Shown in pieces: positions 17,503 through 24,430 of a stretch of DNA of 64,000 nucleotides. The stretch covers positions 1-64,000 of the forward strand of contig JALELH010000018.1 of assembly GCA_022768865.1 (NCBI GenBank). Reading direction: 5' to 3'. The notes beneath the pieces were generated by a model. The model was not told the origin of the DNA, searched no databases, and saw only the letters and a program-made list of their open reading frames with translations. Numbering within the stretch: position 1 is the first letter of the stretch; each line of letters begins with the position of its first letter. The stretch is from Spirochaetia bacterium. Lineage in GTDB: Bacteria; Spirochaetota; Spirochaetia; Treponematales; Treponemataceae. The position numbers and the translations under genes are program-made.

Positions 17503-17855
17503 TAGCGGTTGCGTTCATACTTTGCCTGGCAGTTTACGCAGAAAGGAGCGTATGGAATTGCTTCAAGCCTTGCTTCGGCAATCTGTTCTCCGCATTCAAG
17601 GCAGGTGCCGTATGTTCCCTGCACGATTCTGTCTAAGGCAGAATCAATTAATTTAAGGCGGAACTGGTCAGCTTCACCAAGTGAATTAAGAAGGGTCCTG
17701 TCTATTGTATCTGATGCAATGTCTACATCGTCTCCGCTTTCTGTTGCACCGCCAAGTTTTTCAAACTGATCATTGCGGCCAAGAAGCGAATCAACAAGCT
17801 CGTTGCGTTCTGCAGTAAGCTTCTTCTTTTGTTTATCCAAGAAATCTTTTTTCAT
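17502..17855 (-). CDS. DksA/TraR-type zinc-finger protein
   Basis: 117 residues from the ATG at 17853-17855; the ribosome site GGGAGAATAT lies inside the alternative four-residue-longer frame, which decides the start. The N-terminal half is a charged coiled coil (KKLTAERNELVDSLL). The C-terminal half carries the four-cysteine finger CLECGEQI ... FCVNCQ typical of TraR/DksA. Such proteins enter the RNA polymerase secondary channel or act as regulators; the canonical DksA Asp-Asp tip is not obvious, so the exact role is open. The gene is divergent from infA. Confidence 0.88.
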   Translation of the reverse strand: MKKDFLDKQKKKLTAERNELVDSLLGRNDQFEKLGGATESGDDVDIASDTIDRTLLNSLGEADQFRLKLIDSALDRIVQGTYGTCLECGEQIAEARLEAIPYAPFCVNCQAKYERNR

Positions 17856-17898
17856 ATATTCTCCCATGTCGCATAATGGCTATCCGGTAGTTTTTCAG

Positions 17899-17927
17899 TT
17901 GACAGCCTTTTTTGTTTTGTTCATAAT
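17899..17927 (+). promoter_or_regulatory. Promoter of infA
   Basis: TTGACA (17899-17904), 17 bases, CATAAT (17922-17927). It lies 45 bases before the GTG start of infA, which has its own GGAGG site. Confidence 0.7.
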
Positions 17928-17972
17928 AGTATAAATATATTTTCTATAAAAGGCAAATATTTTGGAGGAATT

Positions 17973-18194
17973 GTGGCTAACAAAGATGAAGCTATCGAAG
18001 TTGAAGGCATAGTAAAAGAAGCATTGCCAAATACAATGTTCCGTATTGAACTTAAGAACGGTCATATCATTCTTGGTCACCTTAGCGGAAAAATGAGAAA
18101 GCACTACATCAGAATTGTTCCGGGTGACAGCGTAAAGGTAGAACTTTCACCTTATGACCTGAACCGCGGCAGAATCATTTTCAGAGAAAGATGA
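17973..18194 (+). CDS. infA: Translation initiation factor IF-1
   Basis: 73-residue S1/OB-fold initiation factor that binds the 30S A site. The sequence shows the family order [59 protein letters not shown]. Its start is GTG, set by a GGAGG site at 17964-17968 four bases upstream; the first residues MANKDEA match the family. Length is normal. It stands alone rather than in the ribosomal protein cluster. Two long hairpins follow at once. Confidence 0.97.
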   Translation: MANKDEAIEVEGIVKEALPNTMFRIELKNGHIILGHLSGKMRKHYIRIVPGDSVKVELSPYDLNRGRIIFRER

Positions 18195-18260
18195 GAAAAT
18201 GACGATACCGTCATTTTCTCTACGAGAATTAATCCCTTAGATTAATTCTCTCATTTTTTT
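18193..18260 (+). terminator. Double-hairpin terminator after infA
   Basis: The first hairpin has perfect 12-base arms (gagaaaatgacg 18193-18204; cgtcattttctc 18209-18220) and begins inside the infA stop codon. The second has 11-base arms (gagaattaatc 18224-18234; gattaattctc 18240-18250) and a run of seven T residues, so it is the actual terminator. Confidence 0.85.
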
Positions 18261-18286
18261 TAAACTTTAGTTTCCATGTTATAAAC

Positions 18287-18317
18287 AAAGGCTTTCCTAA
18301 AAAGGAGAGCCTTTTTT
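18287..18317. repeat. Recurrent AAAGGCTTTCC hairpin, copy 1
   Basis: aaaggctttcc (18287-18297) and ggagagcctttt (18304-18315) form a terminator-like hairpin with an orphan position between infA and brnT. Near-identical hairpins occur at 19662-19694 and 20775-20803, each at the edge of an accessory module. Confidence 0.6.
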
Positions 18318-18361
18318 ATTATTTTAATATTTTTGAGTATATACTTGCTTTCATATATTTT

Positions 18362-18385
18362 TTGACATACACTATTTATAAATAG
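18362..18385 (+). promoter_or_regulatory. Promoter region and palindromic operator of brnTA
   Basis: TTGACA (18362-18367) is followed by the perfect 14-base palindrome ctatttataaatag (18372-18385), which contains TATAAA. BrnA antitoxins repress their own operon by binding such palindromes, so this is the likely operator. Spacing to a -10 box is not ideal, so the exact promoter is uncertain. Confidence 0.55.
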
Positions 18386-18401
18386 ACAAGGGGAGACCTT
18401 A

Positions 18402-18716
18402 ATGACTGTTATCAGCCAGGATGGAAAATTTGAATGGGATTCTGATAAGGACCTGATCAATATTCAAAAACATGGATTTTCATTCTCTGAAATTCTTGAA
18501 GTTTTTGATGATCAATACCTTCTTAAAAAATTCGATGCAGCCCATTCAACCATAGATGAAGAAAGGTATTTCAGCATAGGCAGTATTCGTGGAATAGTTG
18601 TAATTGCAACAAGTCACACAGAAAGAAACGGCAGGACAAGAATTATTTCAGCAAGAAAAGCAGAACCAAAATTGCAGGAGGTTTACAATGACTACATCAA
18701 AAAAATTATCCGATAA
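18402..18716 (+). CDS. brnT: BrnT family toxin (RNase)
   Basis: Type II toxin of 104 residues with the BrnT signature FEWDSDKDLINIQKHGFSF at the N-terminus, then ERYFSIGSIRGIVVIATSHTERNGRTRIISARKAE, the core of the RelE-like BrnT fold. BrnT cleaves RNA and is held inactive by BrnA. A GGGGAGA ribosome site precedes the ATG. The gene order toxin then antitoxin, with a 29-base overlap, is the usual one for this family. Length and core motifs are intact, so the toxin is probably active. Confidence 0.9.
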   Translation: MTVISQDGKFEWDSDKDLINIQKHGFSFSEILEVFDDQYLLKKFDAAHSTIDEERYFSIGSIRGIVVIATSHTERNGRTRIISARKAEPKLQEVYNDYIKKIIR

Positions 18717-18954
18717 AAGACTTAAAGAAATTGCGGCTCTTCCAGTAACATTTGATGAAGACATTCCTGAATTTTCAGATTCTGAATTAAAAGGCTTTGC
18801 TCCTGCTCATCCGGAATATTTTAAAGTTACACCTATAAAAAAAGCCATTTCAATAAAGATAGACCTTGATGTCCTTGAAGCACTGAAAGCTCAGGGAAAA
18901 GGATATCAGACAAGGATAAACGAAATTTTAAGAAAAGCAGTCTTTTCACATTAG
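18688..18954 (+). CDS. brnA: BrnA family antitoxin (ribbon-helix-helix)
   Basis: Antitoxin of 88 residues. The start is the ATG at 18688 with a GCAGGAGG site; a longer frame from 18604 lies inside brnT and is rejected. The N-terminal part KLSDKRLKEIAALPVTFDEDIPEFSDSELKGF binds the toxin. The C-terminal part KKAISIKIDLDVLEALKAQGKGYQTRINEILRKAV is a ribbon-helix-helix DNA-binding domain. It should neutralise BrnT and repress the operon through the palindrome at 18372-18385. A perfect 10-base hairpin (ttcaggaatt, 19032-19041, with 19053-19062) downstream may end the transcript. Confidence 0.9.
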   Translation: MTTSKKLSDKRLKEIAALPVTFDEDIPEFSDSELKGFAPAHPEYFKVTPIKKAISIKIDLDVLEALKAQGKGYQTRINEILRKAVFSH

Positions 18955-19062
18955 TTTAAATGCACGTTATGTTCTATATATGTTGTGGCGGTTTGAACTG
19001 CAAGTCAACAGATTTAGATTTATAAAAGATTTTCAGGAATTGTATATTTCAAAATTCCTGAA

Positions 19063-19512
19063 TCAATCGCTACATAAGTAAAATTCCATATTCCATGCCA
19101 AATATAAAGGCAGACTAAAGGTTTTGACTCCGTCAATTTCATTCATGCCGATATTTTTAAGCGAAAGCTTAAAGCCACGTTCAACGTTATATTTTTTACA
19201 GAACTGCTTATAGCTTTTTGCCTGAGTGTTTGCAGCAGCCTTTAGCTGACACAAAACATAATTTTCAGTAATTGCACCTTTAATTGTCTTAAGGCTGTCA
19301 TTTTCTTCCATGTAACTTTTATAGCTTAAGCCAAGGCGGCGGCACAAAAGCCCGCTGTCTGCCATATATACTTTAAAATATGTGGCATCAGAATAAAATG
19401 ACAAAGGGACTTCTGCGTTAGAAACCATTTCAACCTGATAAATAAGCCCTGCATTTTTCAGCCATTGCAAGGCACCTTCCAACTCGTGAGCCCTTTTGCC
19501 CTGCTTTACATA
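19063..19512 (-). pseudogene. Decayed DUF4143 ATP-binding protein remnant
   Basis: The open frame 19063-19482 (139 codons) aligns with only the C-terminal DUF4143 part of AAA-type ATPases of about 400 residues. The N-terminal ATPase is gone. Homology can be followed upstream to about 19512 (Y-V-K-Q-G-K-R-A-H-E-L-E-G), where it breaks next to a long inverted repeat. Inside, QLKAAANTQAKSY joins two family segments that are normally separated by the conserved nuclease-like stretch around Y-W-R-S and E-V-K, so there is also an internal in-frame deletion. The C-terminus (GFKLSLKNIGMNEIDGVKTFSLPLYLAW) is intact. It is probably not functional. Confidence 0.75.
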
Positions 19513-19566
19513 ACAACAAAAGTCCTATGACTTTTGTTATTATGTTAACATTTGTCATAGGACTTT
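19513..19566. repeat. Nested inverted repeats at the pseudogene break
   Basis: acaaaagtc-ctat-gacttttgt forms a nine-base hairpin (19517-19538), and the outer arms aaagtcctatgac (19519-19531) and gtcataggacttt (19554-19566) also pair perfectly, so two mutually exclusive structures can form. The remaining 19567-19661 shows no gene. Confidence 0.7.
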
Positions 19567-19661
19567 CGCAAGAATTAAGCAACTGAAGCAGAATAAAGAA
19601 GTTAGCCGACGAACAGAAAAACGGACAGACCTTATTCTTTTTACTCGTATTAGTTTAATTC

Positions 19662-19763
19662 AAAAGGCTTTCCAGAAACGGAAAGCCTTTTTTTATTAAT
19701 AACTATAAGACCTATGCACGAATTGCCGTGCAATTCGTGCGCAAAAAGTTATTGAAGATATCG
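19662..19763 (+). repeat. Direct repeat copy A: AAAGGCTTTCC hairpin plus GCACGAATTG hairpin
   Basis: It begins with the hairpin aaaaggctttcc-agaaac-ggaaagcc (19662-19688) and a T-run, and continues through ataactataagacctat and a second hairpin gcacgaattg/caattcgtgc (19716-19740). It lies just downstream of the Rpn gene. The same module recurs at 20775-20863. Confidence 0.8.
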
Positions 19764-20630
19764 TCATCTAGGAACACAAATGCTTTTTGCGGCACGTTTT
19801 TGATTTGCCAGTGCCTCTACAACAGAAAGAGGAAGACCTGTATATTCAGAAATTTCTTCCAGTGAAAGCTTCCCTTTTGACAGCATTTTTAATGCATTAT
19901 CTGTTGCCCTCTGGTCTGCGGCAATTCTTGCTGCCATAATAGATTCATTTCTTGCCCTTTTTTCAGCATATAGTTCTACTGCCTTGCACATAGTTCCCTG
20001 TCCTCCTTCTACTTCCTTGTAGTTTTTTACACTATCGGCTAACGGCTTGTAATTCATTTCCGACGACTTTTTGGCGTGGAAGTCGCTCATCAGCTTGCCG
20101 ATGGGGTCGTCGCCTTTGTAACTGCCGTTTACATAGATTATGTGGCTGCCGTCGGCTGCATCCTGCCCAAGTTCCTTAACTATACGCTCAAGGTGATACA
20201 ATGGCAAGCCCTTTTTCCAGTAATCATCTTCGGTTATAAATATGGTGTAGGAATCGTTCAGTTCCTTAAAGGACTGATTCTTCTTCAGCATCCTTACATC
20301 CAGGCTGCTTGAATGAAACCTTGCACGCCTTGTGTTTGCGCCGCCGCTTGCCCTCTGAACTTCAATATCGTAATATTTGCCTTTTTTGTCAATGGCAAGA
20401 ATGTCTAAAGTGATTGTACGCCCTTCATTCTGCGGGCTATGAAGTTCCATCTGACTGGTAACGGATTCTACCTTTAAATCGTCTCGTTCAAGAATAATGC
20501 TTAGGACAAGTTCCGTTGCCGGAAAATTATTCTCGAACACAACCTTCATCAGGTCGTCGTCAAAAAGCACCATGTTCTTAACGATTTCCACAATTTCCGG
20601 GTCAAACTTTTCGGTGTTTGTTTCTTCCAA
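19764..20630 (-). CDS. Rpn family recombination-promoting nuclease (PD-(D/E)XK)
   Basis: 288-residue protein of the Rpn/YhgA-like nuclease family, formerly annotated as transposase. The N-terminal region shows FKKVF-like DDDLMKVVFENNFPATELVLSIIL, then the nuclease core ITLDILAIDKKGKYYDIEVQRA with the metal-binding Asp and E-V-Q, then ARFHSSSLD and the C-terminal tail with GKLSLEEISEYTGLPLSVVEAL. Rpn proteins cleave DNA, raise recombination, and some short forms are phage defences. The start is a TTG (20628-20630) set by AAGGAG six bases upstream. It is flanked by direct repeats and a degenerate second 3' end, so the gene has duplicated locally. Confidence 0.88.
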   Translation of the reverse strand: MEETNTEKFDPEIVEIVKNMVLFDDDLMKVVFENNFPATELVLSIILERDDLKVESVTSQMELHSPQNEGRTITLDILAIDKKGKYYDIEVQRASGGANTRRARFHSSSLDVRMLKKNQSFKELNDSYTIFITEDDYWKKGLPLYHLERIVKELGQDAADGSHIIYVNGSYKGDDPIGKLMSDFHAKKSSEMNYKPLADSVKNYKEVEGGQGTMCKAVELYAEKRARNESIMAARIAADQRATDNALKMLSKGKLSLEEISEYTGLPLSVVEALANQKRAAKSICVPR

Positions 20631-20774
20631 CTCTAACTCCTTATGTATGTTATATTTTATTGTAGCATAACTTTAGGATTGGGCAAGGAAAATATCTTTT
20701 TTAGTTGCCGCAACATTTCCTTGTTCCATTTTTCAATGATCTTTATCCTTTTCCAAACGCATGAATTTAATACC

Positions 20775-20863
20775 AAAGGCTTTCCAGAAACGGAAAGCCT
20801 TTTGAATTAATAACTATAAGACCTATACACGAATTGCCGTGCAATTCGTGCGCAAAAAGTTAT
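20775..20863 (+). repeat. Direct repeat copy B
   Basis: The hairpin aaaggctttcc-agaaac-ggaaagcc, the string ataactataagacctat and the hairpin around cacgaattg/caattcgtg repeat copy A (19662-19763) almost base for base, 1.11 kb away. Between 20864 and 20953 lie additional small inverted repeats (gcaaatgc-agg-gcatttgc; ggcacaaaag with cttttgtgc). No gene is seen in 20631-20774. Confidence 0.85.
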
Positions 20864-20953
20864 CTATATTGCAGCCTATACAGCAAATGCAGGGCATTTG
20901 CTGGCACAAAAGTTAAACAGGTACTGGCATCTAAATGACAAATGCTTTTGTGC

Positions 20954-21012
20954 GTCATCTAGGAACACAAATGCTTTTTGCGGCACATTTTTGATTTGCC
21001 AGTACTTCTAAC
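20954..21012 (-). pseudogene. 3' remnant of a second Rpn gene
   Basis: Read on the minus strand these ~59 bases encode V-L-A-N-Q-K-C-A-A-K-S-I-C-V-P-R and a stop, matching the last 16 codons of the intact Rpn gene (A-L-A-N-Q-K-R-A-A-K-S-I-C-V-P-R) with two changes. The rest of the copy is gone. 21013-21083 shows no recognisable gene. Confidence 0.8.
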
Positions 21013-21083
21013 ACAGTCGCTGCGTGCGGTATTCGCCGTATCTGGCAGTTTCGTTGTCTTTCAGGACGCGGAATCCTTTTTCT

Positions 21084-24000
21084 CTACTCTTCTTCAAATG
21101 TCTTGTAATTTTCCACCTGTTCCATCACCTGACTGAACACTTCCTGAGAATAGATTGGCGGATAGCCGTTTTCAAAGAGGCAGAATTTAATGTCTGACTT
21201 TAACTGATTGCGCACATTGGTGTTGTTAAGCCAGTCCGTAAAGCTTGATTTTAAATCGATGAGCTCCTTTATCTTTTTGGCGAGCTTCTGGATTTTCTTG
21301 TTGACCATAATACCTGAATCTGCATCAAAAATGTCTTCGCCGTATTCAAAGTCTTTTTCGTCACGCATTTTAATCAAAATGTCGTAGAAAGCCATTTCTT
21401 CAAAAGTAAGACCGAGTTTTCGGAAGCGTTCCTTGTCTTCGTTCAGTTCCTTTAAAATGTTTTCGGCTTGAATTGTGGCATTTGCAATAATCTGGACTGC
21501 CGTTACATCCTGCGTGTCGCCGGCTTCTTCTGCCGAAAGTTTTTTGCGCCGCTCGTGATACTGTGCAATCGTTTCGTCCAGCATATCCTTGTATTTTTTT
21601 GCAGACGCTTTGTTTACCTTGCCGTATTCAGTGATTTTCTTTCGTAAGAGCTTCATCAAAACTTCAAGGCGGGTAGCAGGCATTTTAATATTGGCAAGCC
21701 TGTCCAAAAACTCTGACCCTAAGATTTCTACTTCGTCGCCTTTCTGCAAGATGTTTTCCACGTTGCTGTATTTAAGGGCTTCTTCCACCATCTTGGCTAC
21801 ATACTTGTTCATGGAATCGGTGTCCAGGTCCGTAGTTCCGCTCATTTTGCGCACAAAACCTGCAATCGCCATAAAACTCTGGGCAAGGGCAGATTCTTCG
21901 TCAGAAAGTCCGCCCGAAGGCTGGCAAATATCGTAGGCAGCCCTTAGCCGCTGTACGATTTTTAAAAAATATGTCTTGAACGAAACTTTCTTTGAAGACT
22001 TTGTACCTTTGTTTTCAAGATTCAATTCTTCTGCTGATTTATAAACATATTCGGCTGCCGCATTCAAAAGCTTGTATCGCTGAATGTCCGTGGTGGCAGC
22101 GTCCATAAAAGGAGACAAATCAAAGCCCTTGAAGAGCGATTTTAACACTTCAAGGTTTTCACGGAAAATTTCGGTTGCCTGCTCAATGTCATCAACGGAA
22201 GGACCCTTGCTGCCACTGCCGCCGCCGTAAAGTTTCATGGCTTCAAGCATGTTGTCGCGGATTCCGATGTAGTCGATGATAAGCCCGAATTTTTTCCCCG
22301 GATATTTTCTGTTTACTCGGCTGATTGTCTGAATAAGTCCGTGCTTTTGAAGAGGCTTGTCGTTATACATGTATGTTAAGGTGTCAACGCTAAAGCCTGT
22401 AATCCACATGTCAACAACAATCACAATGGTCAGGTTTGATTGGTCCTGCTTAAAAGCCGCATCGAGCTTGTCATTTCGCTCGTCGTTTTTTACGCCGCCA
22501 AGATAGTCATACATGGACTTTTCATCGTTTGAACCAACGCTTGCAACCATGGCGATGTAAGGCTTTTCTTCAAGTTCAGCAAGTTTTTCAGGCGGAACTT
22601 CCATGCCGTCGGGGTGCTTTTTTGGAACAAACCATTCAGGATATTTTTCCTTGAACTGGCACAAAAGATTGTAGGCAATTTTTCGGTTGGCACACACAAT
22701 CATGGCTTTTTGAATGCGGTCCGGGTCTTTTTCGATTCGGCTTGTAAAGTCATCGTGAATGTCTGTGGCAAGTTTTGCAAGTCTGCCCGGTTCTCCAAGG
22801 ATTATTTCCATGGAACTCATGGCTTCTTTGCTTGCCTTGATGTCTTCTGCCGTGGCTCCGTCCTGGGCACATTTTTTGTAATACGCTTCAATCTGGGCAA
22901 CGGTCTTTTGGTCTGCCAGGACTTTTGCAATGCGAGGGTGATATTTTATTGGAACAGTAAGACCGTCGGCTACAGCCTGGTCCATGGTGTAGCGGTCAAT
23001 TTCGTCGCCAAAAGTCTGGTAAGTTTCATCGATTGGCGTTCCTGTAAAGCCTACAAAAGTGGCGTTTGGCAAGGCTTCACGCAGAACTTTGGCGTATGGC
23101 TTTGAAACAAGGGCACGCATATTCTGGTCGGCATCTTTTGTAAACTTGATTTGCTTTGCGTTTTCAAGCTGGGTTCTGTGGGCTTCGTCGCTAAAACAGA
23201 TGATGTTGCTTCGTTCGTTGATCAGTCCAATGGGGTCGTCTTTTCTGTCGCAGAACTTTTGAATTGTGGTGATATAAAATCCGCCTGATTCTCTGATTTT
23301 CAATTCGTCCCGAAGTTCCTTGCGTGTCTTTACAGTTTTGACTTCGCCAAGGCTCAAAAAATCCTTTGACTTTCCAAAAAGTTTTATTCCCTGCTTTTGC
23401 AAATCGTCACGGTCTACAATCATTAAAACCGTTGGAGAGCCAAGTTCTTTCTGGCAGCGCAGCGAAAGTTGACGGGCAAGAAAAGCCATGGTGTAAGTTT
23501 TTCCGCAGCCTGTAGCTCCAAAATAAGTGCCGCCTTTGCCTGTGTGCTGTGCCACGGATTTTTTTATGCTTTCTTTTAAAAGCCGTGTGGCAAAAAACTG
23601 AGGATACCGGCAGACAATTTCTGTTTCGCTTGCGTCATAAACTTTATCCTGAAAATAAATGTAATCACGGAATATTTCCAAAAAGCGTGCAGGCTCGTAA
23701 ACGCCATAAACAAGGCATTCAAATTCATCTAAAGAAGAACTGGCAATAGGCTCGCTGTCGTTAATGCGCCGCCATGTATAAAAATGCTCGTAAGGCGTTC
23801 GCACAGTGCCAAGCCGTGTTTTTACGCCGTCGCTAATGCAAGCCAGCGGGCAATAATGCAAAAGGTGTGGAATGTCCCGCCAGTAACGCACTGTAATCTG
23901 CTCAAAGGCATCGTGAATGGTCGCCTTGTCGTCGGCAGGATTTTTTAATTCCATAATGCAAAGCGGCAGTCCATTAACATAAAGCAGAATGTCCGGGCGG

Positions 24001-24416
24001 CGGGTGTTCTTTTCGTTGTTGTTCACGTATTCAACGGCAAACTGATTGACCACCTTAAAAATGTTCTTTTGCGGCTCTTCAAAATTGATGAAGTTTATTG
24101 TTCGGGCAATGCCTTCGGAAGGAGTATACTGCATGCCATCTACAAAATAGTTGTAAGCTTTGTGCAGCGTTTCAAACTGAGTCTGACCGCCAATGAGCCG
24201 CATGGAAGCACAAAGGTTTTCAATGTCTTCTTGTGTAAGGTCTGGGTTTGAATCTTGTAAAAACGATTTTAAGTCGCTGATGATTAAAGTTTCGTCAAGC
24301 CTTGTGCGCTCAATGTCTGCGCCAGCCTCGTACGTCCAGCCTGCGTCTTCAAGATACCGAATAAAGACATTTTCAAAATCGTATTCGTAAAATCTGCCGT
24401 TGGGTTGCTTTGCCAT
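21084..24416 (-). CDS. hsdR: Type I restriction enzyme R subunit HsdR
   Basis: Restriction and translocation subunit, 1110 residues, near the usual length. The N-terminal nuclease shows RPDILLYVNGLPLCIMELKNP (the Asp and Glu-x-Lys catalytic set) near residue 140-160. The SF2 translocase has Walker A GATGCGKTYT near 300, a DEAH box FSDEAHRTQ near 420, GFTGTP and the late motif QTISRVNRKYPGK. The C-terminal helical region binds the methylase. The ATG at 24414-24416 has a GGAGG site. It is the last gene of the hsd operon, separated from hsdS by two DUF262 genes. No truncation is visible. Confidence 0.96.
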   Translation of the reverse strand: MAKQPNGRFYEYDFENVFIRYLEDAGWTYEAGADIERTRLDETLIISDLKSFLQDSNPDLTQEDIENLCASMRLIGGQTQFETLHKAYNYFVDGMQYTPSEGIARTINFINFEEPQKNIFKVVNQFAVEYVNNNEKNTRRPDILLYVNGLPLCIMELKNPADDKATIHDAFEQITVRYWRDIPHLLHYCPLACISDGVKTRLGTVRTPYEHFYTWRRINDSEPIASSSLDEFECLVYGVYEPARFLEIFRDYIYFQDKVYDASETEIVCRYPQFFATRLLKESIKKSVAQHTGKGGTYFGATGCGKTYTMAFLARQLSLRCQKELGSPTVLMIVDRDDLQKQGIKLFGKSKDFLSLGEVKTVKTRKELRDELKIRESGGFYITTIQKFCDRKDDPIGLINERSNIICFSDEAHRTQLENAKQIKFTKDADQNMRALVSKPYAKVLREALPNATFVGFTGTPIDETYQTFGDEIDRYTMDQAVADGLTVPIKYHPRIAKVLADQKTVAQIEAYYKKCAQDGATAEDIKASKEAMSSMEIILGEPGRLAKLATDIHDDFTSRIEKDPDRIQKAMIVCANRKIAYNLLCQFKEKYPEWFVPKKHPDGMEVPPEKLAELEEKPYIAMVASVGSNDEKSMYDYLGGVKNDERNDKLDAAFKQDQSNLTIVIVVDMWITGFSVDTLTYMYNDKPLQKHGLIQTISRVNRKYPGKKFGLIIDYIGIRDNMLEAMKLYGGGSGSKGPSVDDIEQATEIFRENLEVLKSLFKGFDLSPFMDAATTDIQRYKLLNAAAEYVYKSAEELNLENKGTKSSKKVSFKTYFLKIVQRLRAAYDICQPSGGLSDEESALAQSFMAIAGFVRKMSGTTDLDTDSMNKYVAKMVEEALKYSNVENILQKGDEVEILGSEFLDRLANIKMPATRLEVLMKLLRKKITEYGKVNKASAKKYKDMLDETIAQYHERRKKLSAEEAGDTQDVTAVQIIANATIQAENILKELNEDKERFRKLGLTFEEMAFYDILIKMRDEKDFEYGEDIFDADSGIMVNKKIQKLAKKIKELIDLKSSFTDWLNNTNVRNQLKSDIKFCLFENGYPPIYSQEVFSQVMEQVENYKTFEEE

Positions 24417-24430
24417 AATTGCCTCCTCGT

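Noticed and set aside
22614..23105. 163-codon frame opposite hsdR
   Set aside because: It is a shadow of the translocase domain; its composition follows the complementary codons and no family is recognised.
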